Below, in pieces: positions 1 through 8,514 of a stretch of DNA of 64,000 nt (position 1 is the first letter of the stretch; each line of letters starts with the position of its first letter). The notes beneath the pieces are model-generated. The model did not search any database and was not told the origin of the DNA. It worked only from the letters and a program-made list of their open reading frames with translations. The translations under genes and the position numbers were made by a program. The stretch is taken from assembly GCF_903815225.1 (NCBI RefSeq), contig NZ_LR813084.1:4984001-5048000 (forward strand), given 5' to 3'. The stretch is from Delftia tsuruhatensis (lineage in GTDB: Bacteria; Pseudomonadota; Gammaproteobacteria; Burkholderiales; Burkholderiaceae_C).

Positions 1-597
1 CCCTGCCGCCACCGGTGCCTCGCCCGAGGGCGCGGCCGGCGTCCTGCCGCCCACTTCGAAGAAGGTGTAGGACAGCGTGATCGTCGTCACATCCCTGGAG
101 ATGCGCGGATCGATGACGAAGGCCACCGGCCACTCACGCTTCTCTCCGGGATCCAGCGTGTACTGCGAGAAGCAGAAACACTCGAGCTTGTTGAAATGCG
201 CCGCCGCCTGGCGCGGCGCATAGCTGGGAATCGCCTGCGCCGCCATGCGGCGGTCCTGCACGTTCTGGAACTCGTACATGACGGTTGCCAGTTCGCCCGG
301 GTGCACCTGCATGGAGCGCTGCGCCGGCTTGAAGTCCCAGGGACCGCGCGCATTGGCGTCGAACTCCACGGTGATGGTGCGGCTCTTGTCCACCTGCGAG
401 TTGGCGGGCACCTTGACGTCACGTCCGGCCGTGCCGTTGCCCGGCACCTGGCGCTCGGACAACGAGAGGATGTTGATGCCCGTGAGCTCGCAGATGTGCT
501 TGTAGATGGGGATCAGCACATAGCCGAAGGCGAACATGCCCAGCGCCACCACGGCCAGCTTGCCCACCATCTTTGCGTTTTCCCTGCGAACGCTCAC
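1..597 (-). CDS. ctaG: Cytochrome c oxidase assembly protein CtaG/Cox11 (3' end outside window)
   Basis: Copper chaperone that helps build the CuB centre of subunit I of the aa3 oxidase; membrane-anchored with a periplasmic copper-binding domain. The GTG at 597 gives a short cytoplasmic start, one transmembrane segment (about residues 11-30, reading VVALGMFAFGYVLIPIYK) and then the Cox11 domain. The copper motif FNKLECFCFSQ, with its Cys-x-Cys pair, lies near residue 140 and is followed by the typical VAFVIDPRI and TLSYTFFEV strands. The reading frame is open to base 1, so the last residues are missing. It follows the small assembly protein and coxA on the same strand, the usual Burkholderiales order. 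The GTG start is preceded by AGCAGGAGGCG. Confidence 0.93.
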   Translation of the reverse strand, partial: MSVRRENAKMVGKLAVVALGMFAFGYVLIPIYKHICELTGINILSLSERQVPGNGTAGRDVKVPANSQVDKSRTITVEFDANARGPWDFKPAQRSMQVHPGELATVMYEFQNVQDRRMAAQAIPSYAPRQAAAHFNKLECFCFSQYTLDPGEKREWPVAFVIDPRISRDVTTITLSYTFFEVGGRTPAAPSGEAPVAAG

Positions 598-626
598 GAC
601 CGCGCCTCCTGCTGCTTTCCCGCCCC

Positions 627-740
627 TCAATGGAGCATGGTGATCTTGACCACGAAGCCGGCCAGAAAGGCCAGCGCCACCGATACCAGAATCAGGGCCA
701 GCCTGAGGTTGGCCTTGCGCTGCTGCGGATCCATGCCCAT
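627..740 (-). CDS. Small cytochrome oxidase assembly membrane protein (37 aa)
   Basis: A very short gene between coxA and ctaG. From the ATG at 740 it encodes MGMDPQQRKANLRLALILV and onward to VVKITMLH, a short basic N-terminus followed by one transmembrane helix. Proteins of this size and shape (DPxQRKxNxRxALIL, then a helix) sit at this place in Burkholderiales cox clusters and are called cytochrome oxidase small assembly proteins; their role is presumed from position. The start at 740 is chosen because GGAAAGGA stands 7 bases upstream. An in-frame ATG at 758, overlapping the end of coxA, is the alternative and would add six residues. Confidence 0.75.
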   Translation of the reverse strand: MGMDPQQRKANLRLALILVSVALAFLAGFVVKITMLH

Positions 741-759
741 GCGGATTTCCTTTCCCATC

Positions 760-2427
760 TCAACCGATGACACGCGTGGCGGTGGCATCGAGCTTGGGAG
801 GGGTTTCGAAGGTGTGGAAAGGCGCGGGTGACGGCACTTCCCACTCCAGGCCCTCGGCAGCCTCCCAGGGCTTTTGCGGCGCCTTCTCGCCCTTGCCGCG
901 CATGGCGGGCACGACGACGAAGAGGAAGAAGTACACCTGCATCAGGCCGAAGCCCAGCGCCCCCAGCGAGGCCACCATGTTGAAGTCGGCGAACTGCATG
1001 GGGTAGTCGGCATAGCGGCGCGGCATGCCGGCCAGGCCCAGGAAGTGCATGGGGAAGAACGTGACGTTGAAGAAGATCAGCGAGCCCCAGAAATGGATCT
1101 GGCCGCGCCGCTCCGAATACATCACGCCCGTCCACTTGGGTGCCCAGTAGTAGTAGGCCGCGAACATGGAAAACAGCGAGCCGGCCACCAGCACGTAATG
1201 GAAATGCGCCACCACGTAGTAGGTGTCCTGCAGCTGGATGTCGATGGGCGCCATGGACAGGATCAGGCCCGTGAAGCCGCCCATGGTGAACACGAAGATG
1301 AAGCCCACCGAGAACAGCATGGGCGTCTCGAAGGTCATGGAGCCGCGCCACATGGTGGCCACCCAGTTGAAGATCTTCACGGCCGTGGGCACCGAGATCA
1401 GCATGGTGGCGTACATGAAGAACAGCTGGCCGGTCACGGGCATGCCCGTCGTGAACATGTGGTGCGCCCAGACGATGAAGGACAGGATGGCGATGGACGA
1501 GGTGGCGTACACCATGGACGCATAGCCGAACAGCTTCTTGCGGCTGAAGGCCGGCACGATCTGGCTGACGATGCCGAAGGCCGGCAGGATCATGATGTAG
1601 ACCTCGGGGTGGCCGAAGAACCAGAAGATGTGCTGGTACATCACCGGGTCGCCGCCGCCGGCGGGGTTGAAGAAGCTGGTGCCGAAGTGGCGGTCGGTCA
1701 GCGTCATGGTGATGGCGCCGGCCAGCACGGGCATGACGGCGATCAGCAGGTAGGCCGTGATCAGCCAGGTCCAGGCGAACATGGGCATCTTCATCAGCGT
1801 CATGCCGGGCGCGCGCATGTTCAGTACGGTGACGATGATGTTGATGGCGCCCATGATGGAGCTGGCGCCCATGATGTGCATGGCCAGGATGGAGGTGTCC
1901 ATGGACGGCCCCATCTGCAGCGTCAGTGGCGCATACAGCGTCCAGCCTGCCGCAGGCGCGCCGCCCGGCATGAAGAACGAGCCCACGAGCATCAGGCCGG
2001 CCGGGATCAGCAGCCAGAAGCTGAAGTTGTTCATGCGCGCGAAGGCCATGTCCGAGGCGCCGATCTGCAGCGGCAGCATCCAGTTCGCGAAGCCCACGAA
2101 GGCCGGCATGATGGCGCCGAACACCATGATCAGGCCGTGCATGGTGGTCAGCTGGTTGAACAGCTCGGGGTTGACGATCTGCAGCCCCGGCTGGAACAGC
2201 TCGGCGCGGATCAGCAGCGCCAGCACGCCGCCCACCATCAGCATGGTGAACGAGAACAGCAGGTACAGCGTGCCGATGTCCTTGTGGTTGGTGGCGAACA
2301 TCCAGCGGCGCCAGCCCGTGGGCGTGGCGTGGTGGTGATCGTCATGGCCATGGCCATGGCCGTGCTCGTGCGCATGGTCGTGGCCCTCGCCCGCAGGACC
2401 GTGGATGGGGGGAAGTACGGCGCTCAT
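760..2427 (-). CDS. ctaD: Cytochrome c oxidase subunit I (aa3 type)
   Basis: Catalytic subunit of the proton-pumping aa3 terminal oxidase in the inner membrane, reducing O2 with electrons from cytochrome c. At 555 residues it has the normal family length and 12 expected helices. Ligands visible are His97 (heme a), the HPEVY motif with His273, Glu275 and the cross-linked Tyr277, the His322-His323 pair for CuB, and His408/His410 in VAHFHYVL for hemes a3 and a. The first 33 residues are odd: 11 of them are histidines, alternating with Gly, Asp and Glu, before the family's conserved WMFATNHKDIGT. The gene lies 34 bases downstream of coxB. Confidence 0.98.
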   Translation of the reverse strand: MSAVLPPIHGPAGEGHDHAHEHGHGHGHDDHHHATPTGWRRWMFATNHKDIGTLYLLFSFTMLMVGGVLALLIRAELFQPGLQIVNPELFNQLTTMHGLIMVFGAIMPAFVGFANWMLPLQIGASDMAFARMNNFSFWLLIPAGLMLVGSFFMPGGAPAAGWTLYAPLTLQMGPSMDTSILAMHIMGASSIMGAINIIVTVLNMRAPGMTLMKMPMFAWTWLITAYLLIAVMPVLAGAITMTLTDRHFGTSFFNPAGGGDPVMYQHIFWFFGHPEVYIMILPAFGIVSQIVPAFSRKKLFGYASMVYATSSIAILSFIVWAHHMFTTGMPVTGQLFFMYATMLISVPTAVKIFNWVATMWRGSMTFETPMLFSVGFIFVFTMGGFTGLILSMAPIDIQLQDTYYVVAHFHYVLVAGSLFSMFAAYYYWAPKWTGVMYSERRGQIHFWGSLIFFNVTFFPMHFLGLAGMPRRYADYPMQFADFNMVASLGALGFGLMQVYFFLFVVVPAMRGKGEKAPQKPWEAAEGLEWEVPSPAPFHTFETPPKLDATATRVIG

Positions 2428-2461
2428 CGCTTATCTCCAATCGCTGATCTGTCTTGCGGAC

Positions 2462-3643
2462 TCACTGGCCGGGGAACTTGCCGGTGCGGGCGGCCACGAA
2501 CTCGGCCGGCTGCACCAGCTGGCCGGTCTTGTTGGACCAGTGGTTCTTGGCGAAGGTGACCACGGCGGCCAGCTCGGTATCGCTCAGCTGTTTCCAGGCG
2601 GGCATGGCGCCGTTGGCACGGCCTTCCAGCACCACATGCATCATCTCGGCCGTGGGGCCCAGGACGATGGGGCTGCCGTCCAGCGGCTTGATGGGACCGG
2701 CACCCTTGCCGTTGGCCTGGTGGCAGGCCGCGCAGTTGGCGGCATAGACCTTCTCGCCGCGTGCGATCAGGTCGGGCAGGGTCCAGACCTTGCTGGGATC
2801 GTCCTTCTTGGCGGCGGCGATCTTCTTTTGCTCGTCCACCCAGGCCTTGTAGCCGTCGTTCGACAGCACCTTCACGTGGATGGGCATGTAGGCATGCTCC
2901 TTGCCGCACAGCTCGGCGCACTGGCCGTAGTAGTCGCCGGTCTTCTCGGCACGGAACCAGGTGTCGCGCACGAAGCCCGGAATCGCGTCCTGCTTGATGC
3001 CGAAGGAAGGCACCATGAACGAGTGGATCACGTCGTTGGCCGTGGTGATGATGCGCACCTTGCGGTCCACGGGCACCACCAGCGGGTTGTCCACCTTCAG
3101 CAGGTAGTCGTTGGGTGCCTTGGAGACGTCGCCGCTGTCGGACAGTGCGCGGTGGCTGCTGTCCAGCGTGGAGATGAAGCTCAGGCCCTCGCCTTCGCCA
3201 TTGATGTAGTCATAGCCCCATTTCCACTGGTAGCCCGTGACCTTGACGGTGACATCGGCGTTGGTGGTGTCCTTCTGCGCCACCAGCACCTTGGTGGCAG
3301 GCAGTGCCATGAGCACCACGATGATGAAGGGCACGATGGTCCAGACCACTTCGACCGTGACCGATTCGTGGAAGTTCGCGGCCTTGGCGCCGCGCGACTT
3401 GCGGTGCTTCCAGATCGAATAGAACATCACGCTGAACACGCCGATGAAGATCACCGTGCAGATGATCAGCATCATCCAGTGCAGGAAGTGCTGCTCGTGC
3501 GCGATGCGCGTGACCGCAGGATGCAGATTGAGCTGATTGACGGCCGGGCCGCCCGGCAGGTCTGCCGCTGCATGCGCGATGGAGCCTCCTGCCGCCACGC
3601 TCATCAAGCCCCAGTGAACCAGCTTGGTGGAAATGCTTTTCAT
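2462..3643 (-). CDS. ctaC: Cytochrome c oxidase subunit II with fused cytochrome c domain
   Basis: Accepts electrons into the CuA centre of the aa3 oxidase. From the ATG at 3643 the product has 393 residues: a signal sequence ending near AHA, two transmembrane helices (about 55-77 and 98-117), and the periplasmic cupredoxin domain with the CuA ligands His207, Cys242, Glu244, Cys246, His250 and Met253 (QCAELCGKEHAYM). A C-terminal class I cytochrome c domain carries CAACH at about 304-308. This caa3-type fusion explains its length. A GTG at 3652 in the same frame is another possible start; neither has a strong ribosome site. Confidence 0.97.
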   Translation of the reverse strand: MKSISTKLVHWGLMSVAAGGSIAHAAADLPGGPAVNQLNLHPAVTRIAHEQHFLHWMMLIICTVIFIGVFSVMFYSIWKHRKSRGAKAANFHESVTVEVVWTIVPFIIVVLMALPATKVLVAQKDTTNADVTVKVTGYQWKWGYDYINGEGEGLSFISTLDSSHRALSDSGDVSKAPNDYLLKVDNPLVVPVDRKVRIITTANDVIHSFMVPSFGIKQDAIPGFVRDTWFRAEKTGDYYGQCAELCGKEHAYMPIHVKVLSNDGYKAWVDEQKKIAAAKKDDPSKVWTLPDLIARGEKVYAANCAACHQANGKGAGPIKPLDGSPIVLGPTAEMMHVVLEGRANGAMPAWKQLSDTELAAVVTFAKNHWSNKTGQLVQPAEFVAARTGKFPGQ

Positions 3644-3720
3644 AGTTTTCACTTACATCTAAGCCTCGGGTTATCCACTCGCTCCGCCGCGCCGGCGTGG
3701 GGGCCGCGCAGCCAGACCGT

Positions 3721-4134
3721 TCAACGCCTGCCCAAAGGGCAACTCCCGGCCTCATCAACACGAGCATGCATGAAAGCGCTGCGGATGCGCCTGCGCGCAA
3801 TCACCAATAGCGTGCTCACAGGCATCACCGGCAACTCGGATGCGGGACCAGGATTCGGGTGGCTGCCCTGGCGCGCATGCCGGTTCAGGCACATGTGCAG
3901 GCGCATGAAATCGGGGGACAGCAGCAGGATGGAGGGGAGGATGCGCGCGCCGTGCCCCTGCAGACGCGGGCCGGCGGACAGAAGACGCGCACCGTCCAGC
4001 AGCGGGGACAGCAGGGACAAAAGCACCAGTGCCCGTCCCCAGAGGGCCAGGCACTGTGGCAACCGGTGATGATCAAACTTGCAGGCAGGCCACTCGTGAA
4101 TGTGCCGGCCCGTTCCCGTGGCAAAGCGAAACAC
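3721..4134 (-). CDS. Possible small hypothetical protein upstream of coxB
   Basis: An open frame of 137 codons fills most of the space between the methyltransferase gene and coxB. It is favoured over the overlapping frames because its codon third positions are rich in G and C, and because AAGGGGAG lies about 7 bases before the GTG at 4134. A TTG at 4137 is an in-frame alternative. The product has a hydrophobic stretch near residues 27-47 (ALWGRALVLLSLLSPLL) and a basic C-terminal half. No family is recognised. The stretch could instead be the untranslated leader of the cox operon. Confidence 0.35.
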   Translation of the reverse strand: MFRFATGTGRHIHEWPACKFDHHRLPQCLALWGRALVLLSLLSPLLDGARLLSAGPRLQGHGARILPSILLLSPDFMRLHMCLNRHARQGSHPNPGPASELPVMPVSTLLVIARRRIRSAFMHARVDEAGSCPLGRR

Positions 4135-4231
4135 CAAATCGTCTCCCCTTGCGGCCTGCGGGCCGCGGGTCTTTTCCCGGCCCAGGAGAGGGGGCCTCGG
4201 GAAAAGCTGTTGTCTCTGTCAGCTCGGGAAA

Positions 4232-4258
4232 AGTGTAGACGTTTTTGTTTTCGATCAA
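4232..4258 (-). promoter_or_regulatory. Possible promoter for the cox operon
   Basis: On the minus strand TTGATC (4258-4253) is followed after 15 bases by TACACT (4237-4232), in an A/T-rich patch upstream of coxB and its possible leader ORF. The spacer is short for a sigma-70 promoter, so this is a tentative reading. Confidence 0.25.
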
Positions 4259-4280
4259 TGACCGGAAAGCGACATTCGGG

Positions 4281-5183
4281 CTATCGCAAACCCGTGTTGC
4301 GCGGCTGTCGCAGCATGCTGCGCATGTCCTCCAGCGACACGGCGCTGCTGGATTCCAGCCGCACGCGCGGCTGCGGCTTGTAGGCATGGCCGTAGACGAT
4401 CTCGAAGGTCAGCGCCAACTGCCCGTCCGGCCCGGCCAGGCGCTCGCGCAAGACATCGTGCAGGCGCTGCTGCCAGCGGCGCCCGCGCAAGGCGGAAAAG
4501 CGCTGCGGGTGAAAGTTGCGGCCCAGCTCGCGCAGTTCCTGCAGCAGCCGCTCCGGCGTGGCGAAGGTCAGCGTGATGTGCTCCATGTCCATCACCGGCT
4601 CGCTGAAGCCTGCGTGTACCAGCATGTCGCCCCAGTCGTGCATGTCGGTAAAGGCCTGGCCAGCGGGCGGCCAGCCCAGCTGGGCGTAGAGCGCGTGCAG
4701 CTCGCGCAGCGAATCCGGCCCCAGGCAGGAGAACATCACATAGCCATCCACGGCCAGCGCCTGGTGCCAATGCGTGATCAGCGCCTGCGGATCGGCCTGC
4801 TGGTGCAGGGCCATGTTGGCCCACAGCATGTCCACGCCGCCCGGCTGCGGCCCACCGAAGCGCGTGGCCGCGGAGGACCAGCGCGCAGGCTGCCACCAGC
4901 GCTTTTCCAGCCCCTCGCGGGCCGCGGCCTCATGGATGGGCGAAGCCTCGTACACCAGGCATTCCGACTGCGGATAGCGCTGGCGCAGCAGCGCATGGGC
5001 CTGCAGCCCGCCGCGCACGGGCTGCCAATGGCACCAGCGCTGCGGCGGCTTGACGATCCAGTCCAGCCGCTCCTGCATGCGCCGCGCCACCTCCTCGTGC
5101 AGCCACGGCGAGGCTGCGGGGGCTGCCCGCTGCCAGCGCATGGCGGCAGCCGGGTCGATGGTGGGTGGCAATTCGTGGGACAT
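4281..5183 (-). CDS. BioC-like SAM-dependent methyltransferase
   Basis: A 300-residue class I methyltransferase. Visible are the acidic end of a Rossmann strand (ECLVYEASPIHEAA), a motif-II-like stretch (GGVDMLWANMALHQQADP, around residue 120) and the post-motif strand HWHQALAVDGYVMFSCLGPDSLREL, typical of BioC relatives. BioC methylates malonyl-ACP to begin biotin synthesis, but the glycine-rich SAM loop is poorly preserved and no other bio gene is nearby, so the substrate is uncertain. The ATG at 5183 (MSHELPPTIDP) is chosen; an in-frame ATG at 5210 would add nine residues. It is divergent from comF. Confidence 0.75.
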   Translation of the reverse strand: MSHELPPTIDPAAAMRWQRAAPAASPWLHEEVARRMQERLDWIVKPPQRWCHWQPVRGGLQAHALLRQRYPQSECLVYEASPIHEAAAREGLEKRWWQPARWSSAATRFGGPQPGGVDMLWANMALHQQADPQALITHWHQALAVDGYVMFSCLGPDSLRELHALYAQLGWPPAGQAFTDMHDWGDMLVHAGFSEPVMDMEHITLTFATPERLLQELRELGRNFHPQRFSALRGRRWQQRLHDVLRERLAGPDGQLALTFEIVYGHAYKPQPRVRLESSSAVSLEDMRSMLRQPRNTGLR

Positions 5184-5270
5184 GGCTTGGCAGGAAATCC
5201 GGCTCCGCAAACGACAGGTGCCCGCCCCGGAGCGCAGGGGTGTCGGACGCGGCGCGAGTATATTGACTCC

Positions 5271-6023
5271 ATGCCCAACCTGCCTGCGTCATGGCTTTCG
5301 CGGTGGTGCGCCCGCCTGCCCAGCCAATGCGCCGTCTGCCGCCGCTGGCCCGCGCAGCGCCTGTGCCCGGACTGCTGCGCACGGTGGGCCCGCCCCCTGC
5401 CCCGATGCCACCGCTGCGCCATGCCTTTGCCCGCCCGCCTGGGGGTCTCGCAAGGCAGGGATGCCAGTCCCCGCATCTGCGGTCGCTGCCTGGTCCGGCC
5501 ACCGCCTCTGTCGCAGTGCCTGGCCGTGCTGGACTACGCCTACCCCTGGCAGGCCGTGATAGGCGACTTCAAGTTCCGCGGTGACACGGGGCTGGCGCAC
5601 AGCCTGGCCGCCTTGCTGCTGGAGCAGTCCGCGGTGCGCGAGCAACTCGACGGCTGCGACATGCTGCTGCCCATGCCGTTGTCGCCCCAGCGCCTGCGCG
5701 AGCGCGGCTTTCACCAGGCCCTGCTGCTGGCCCGCGCCCTGGCCGCCCGCAGCGGGCCCATGGCCGGCAAGCTGCGCCCCCATGCGGTGCAGCGCAGCCA
5801 TACGGAGCATGCCCAGCATGATCTTCCCCGCAGTGCGCGCCTGCGCCAGCTGCGCAAGGTGTTCAGGGTACCGCCGTCCGAGCTGCGCCATGTGCGGGGC
5901 CGCAGAATCCTGCTGATCGATGACGTGATGACCACGGGTGCCAGCCTGCATGCGCTGGCCACCTGCCTGCGGGGTGCGGGCGCGGCCGACATCGGCGCCC
6001 TGGTGCTGGCACGCACGCCCTGA
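5271..6023 (+). CDS. ComF family protein (phosphoribosyltransferase fold)
   Basis: 250 residues. The N-terminal part carries zinc-type cysteine pairs (CAVC, CPDC, CHRC, CGRC) and the C-terminal part a type I phosphoribosyltransferase domain with the PRPP-binding loop ILLIDDVMTTGAS. ComF proteins are linked to DNA uptake in naturally competent bacteria and are cytoplasmic; their reaction is not established. The ATG at 5271 begins MPNLPASWLSRW. TATATT ends 6 bases before that ATG and no ribosome site is visible, which suggests a leaderless transcript. It is divergent from the methyltransferase gene. Confidence 0.88.
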   Translation: MPNLPASWLSRWCARLPSQCAVCRRWPAQRLCPDCCARWARPLPRCHRCAMPLPARLGVSQGRDASPRICGRCLVRPPPLSQCLAVLDYAYPWQAVIGDFKFRGDTGLAHSLAALLLEQSAVREQLDGCDMLLPMPLSPQRLRERGFHQALLLARALAARSGPMAGKLRPHAVQRSHTEHAQHDLPRSARLRQLRKVFRVPPSELRHVRGRRILLIDDVMTTGASLHALATCLRGAGAADIGALVLARTP

Positions 6024-6082
6024 CCGCCAGACGCTCCCCCGGCGCGAGCGTGTACGAGCACGGGCGCGAGACAATACGCACC

Positions 6083-6580
6083 ATGTTCCATATCGTCCTC
6101 GTCGCGCCGGAGATCCCGCCCAACACCGGCAATGTGATCCGCCTGGCCGCCAATACCGGCTGCAGCCTGCACCTCATCGAGCCACTGGGCTTTTCCATGG
6201 AAGACCGCCTGATGCGCCGCGCGGGACTCGACTACCACGAGTACGCATCCGTGCGCCGCCATGCCGGCTGGCAGGCCTTCCTCCAGGACTGCCAGCCCGA
6301 ACGCGGCCGCATGTTCGCCATGACCACGCACAGCAGCAGCCCCGCGCATGCGATCCGGTTCGAGGCCGGGGACTGGCTGGTCTTCGGCTCGGAAAGCAAG
6401 GGGCTGCCCCCCGAGGTGCGCGAGCAATTTCCGCCGCGGCAGCGCCTGCGCCTGCCCATGCTGCCGCAGCAACGCAGCCTGAACCTGTCCAATGCCGTGG
6501 CCGTCACGGTGTTCGAGGCCTGGCGCCAGCACCAGTTCGCTGGCGCAGCCCTGGCGGAAACCGCCCCCGGCACGCCGTGA
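6083..6580 (+). CDS. trmL: tRNA (cytidine/uridine-34 2'-O)-methyltransferase
   Basis: SPOUT-family enzyme that methylates the ribose of the wobble base in certain leucine tRNAs. The 165-residue product is nearly all catalytic domain, as in the family. It has PPNTGNVIRLAANTG after the first strand, FGSESKGLPPEV in the middle, and the trefoil-knot end LNLSNAVAVTVFEAWRQ. The ATG at 6083 starts MFHIVLVAPEIP, matching the family N-terminus. It lies 59 bases after comF. GACAAT ends 7 bases before the ATG, so it may have its own leaderless promoter. Confidence 0.93.
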   Translation: MFHIVLVAPEIPPNTGNVIRLAANTGCSLHLIEPLGFSMEDRLMRRAGLDYHEYASVRRHAGWQAFLQDCQPERGRMFAMTTHSSSPAHAIRFEAGDWLVFGSESKGLPPEVREQFPPRQRLRLPMLPQQRSLNLSNAVAVTVFEAWRQHQFAGAALAETAPGTP

Positions 6581-6764
6581 GCAGATGGCCAGCGGGCCAG
6601 GGAAAGTTCCCCGGCGATTGTTTCGACGATTGAAAAAGCGCATTGCCAATCCGAGGGTTTTTCCTGATTCCAGACCGTCCTACATTTGATCCATGGGCTC
6701 TCCGTTACCAAGCGATTTCCGCAAGGAACGCCCTGTCCCAGAAACAAAACAAAGGACTTGCATC

Positions 6765-7070
6765 ATGAAGAACACCCGCCGTTTTGCCATCCTGGCCGCG
6801 CTCGCCGTCTCCGCCGTGGCTGCCCAGGCCGCAGGCTTCGACTATGCCGACAACAGCAGCTACCCACCCGAAGTCAAGACGCAGAGCACGCTGACCCGTG
6901 CCCAGGTCATCGCCGACCTGAAGGCCGCTCAGGCCAACGGCACCATGCCCTCGGTGGCCGAAGGCTATCTGCCGATCGAGAACACCGCAGCCTCCAGCGT
7001 GAGCCGCGATGAAGTGCGACGCGAAGCCGCTGCCGCAGAGCGCGCCGGCCAGCTCGACTTCGGCGCCTGA
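6765..7070 (+). CDS. DUF4148 exported protein
   Basis: 101 residues with a clear Sec signal peptide (MKNTRRFAILAALAVSAVAAQA, cleavage after AQA). A short mature part follows with the DUF4148 pattern STLTRAQVIADLKAAQANG and SRDEVRREAAAAERAGQ. This family of small periplasmic proteins is abundant in Burkholderiales and has no known function. AAAGGA sits 8 bases before the ATG at 6765. The gene stands alone and ends at a strong terminator. Confidence 0.9.
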   Translation: MKNTRRFAILAALAVSAVAAQAAGFDYADNSSYPPEVKTQSTLTRAQVIADLKAAQANGTMPSVAEGYLPIENTAASSVSRDEVRREAAAAERAGQLDFGA

Positions 7071-7110
7071 GCCCGGCCCCTCCCCGCAAACGCTGCCACC
7101 ACGCAGCCAG

Positions 7111-7139
7111 CCCGCAGATCCCGTCTGCGGGCTTTTTTT
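7111..7139 (+). terminator. Rho-independent terminator after the DUF4148 gene
   Basis: An 8-bp perfect stem (CCCGCAGA / TCTGCGGG) with a 5-base loop is followed by seven T residues, 41 bases after the DUF4148 stop codon. Confidence 0.92.
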
Positions 7140-7152
7140 CATTCAGGCGCGC

Positions 7153-7617
7153 TCAAGCCGCCGCGCCATAGTTGCGGGCCACGGACTCGGCCACGCAGAC
7201 CGGCTTGTCGGCGCCCTCGCGCTCCACGGTCACCAGCCAGGTCATCTGCAGGCCGCCGGGCTCGATGGGCTCGGCCTGCTGCAAGGTCAGTCGCGCGCGC
7301 AGCCGGCTGCCAACAGGCACGGGCGATGTGAAGCGCACGCGGTTGAGGCCGTAGTTCACCCCCATCTGGGCGCCTTCGATGCGAAAGCAGCTCTGGAAGA
7401 ACTGGGGGATCAGGGACAGCGTCAGGAAGCCGTGGGCGATGGGCGCGCCGAAGGGCCCCTTGGAGGCGCGCTCGGGATCCACATGGATCCATTGCTGGTC
7501 GCCCGTGGCATCGGCGAACAGCTGCACCTGCTGCTGGGTGATGGTGATCCAGTCGCTGACGGCAACCTCCTGCCCAATGCAGGAGCGCACTTCGGAATAG
7601 GAATGGAAGGTTTTCAT
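7153..7617 (-). CDS. MaoC family (R)-specific enoyl-CoA hydratase-like protein
   Basis: Single hot-dog-fold hydratase of 154 residues that by family should add water to trans-2-enoyl-CoA. The hydratase-2 motif is visible: FADATGDQQWIHVDPERA (Asp40 and His45 as the catalytic pair), then the pocket strand FGAPIAHGFLTLSLIPQF. The ATG at 7617 starts MKTFHSYSEVRSCIGQ, the usual family N-terminus. No beta-oxidation or polyhydroxyalkanoate genes adjoin, so the substrate is unknown. It converges on the DUF4148 gene. Confidence 0.9.
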   Translation of the reverse strand: MKTFHSYSEVRSCIGQEVAVSDWITITQQQVQLFADATGDQQWIHVDPERASKGPFGAPIAHGFLTLSLIPQFFQSCFRIEGAQMGVNYGLNRVRFTSPVPVGSRLRARLTLQQAEPIEPGGLQMTWLVTVEREGADKPVCVAESVARNYGAAA

Positions 7618-7692
7618 GGCCCCAATGTAGGGGCCTGCGCCGCACGGACCATGTCGGCCACGCGACAACCCAGGGTTAGCCCCGGGAGGACC

Positions 7693-8322
7693 TCAACGCG
7701 AGGCGCGCTGCACGAAGAACAGGCCCGTGCCCACCGCCATCAGCAACGCACCGAAGACCTTGTTCTGGCTGCGCACCGCGCGAGCGCTTCGCATGAAGCC
7801 ACGCAGCGCGCTGGCGCTGGCCGCATAGCCGTGCATGACCATGGTGTCCACGGCCAGCATGGTGGCCGCCAGGATCAGCAACTGCAGCCACAACGGGCGG
7901 GTGGTGGTCATGAACTGGGGCAGCACGGCCACCATGAAAATGATGCCCTTGGGATTGGTGGCATTGGTCAGGAAGCCCGTGAGCACGCGGCGGCGCACGC
8001 TGAGCTCGGGCATGGCGTCCTGGGCCGCCATCGGCGCGGCACCCGAGCGCCACTGGGTGATGCCCAGGTAGATCAGGTAGCAGGCGCCGACGATCTTGAC
8101 CGCGTTGAATGCCCACTCGGACGCCAGCAGCAGCGAGCCCACGCCCGCGCCCGCGATCAGCAGGATGGTCAGCAGGCCCAGCTGCAGGCCGAAGATGGTG
8201 GCGCTGCTCTTGCGCACACCGTAGGACAGGCCGTGGCTCATGGACAGCACGGCGCCCGAGCCCGGGGAGACCGCAATGATCCAGCAGGCCACAAAGTAGG
8301 CGATCCAAGTATGCCAATCCAT
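7693..8322 (-). CDS. LysE/RhtB family amino-acid exporter
   Basis: A 209-residue inner-membrane protein with about six hydrophobic segments. The family signature near the N-terminus reads SPGSGAVLSMSHGLSYGVR, and GFLTNATNPKGIIF marks the central region of RhtB-type transporters. Such proteins export amino acids or homoserine lactones; the substrate cannot be told here. The start is the ATG at 8322 because GAGGTG lies 7 bases upstream; a GTG nine bases earlier is part of that ribosome site. It is divergent from the KefC-like gene across 192 bases. Confidence 0.92.
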   Translation of the reverse strand: MDWHTWIAYFVACWIIAVSPGSGAVLSMSHGLSYGVRKSSATIFGLQLGLLTILLIAGAGVGSLLLASEWAFNAVKIVGACYLIYLGITQWRSGAAPMAAQDAMPELSVRRRVLTGFLTNATNPKGIIFMVAVLPQFMTTTRPLWLQLLILAATMLAVDTMVMHGYAASASALRGFMRSARAVRSQNKVFGALLMAVGTGLFFVQRASR

Positions 8323-8514
8323 GCCAAACACCTCAAGAATAGAAAGCAGCCCGCCATCTTAAGACCGCGACGTGGTTCCGGTGGGCGGGCCGCACAAAGC
8401 CGGAGCAGGCGGTGATGCATTCGGTGGCAATTTTTGATCCTGTCGGAAAGCTGACCCGGCTGTGAGAGTGACACAATCAATGATCCCAGGGAAAACACCA
8501 ATCCAAACACCCCC

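Noticed and set aside
874..2559. A 561-codon plus-strand frame over coxA
   Set aside because: It is the reverse complement of a well-supported gene; the product is an Arg/His/Gly-rich string with no domain.
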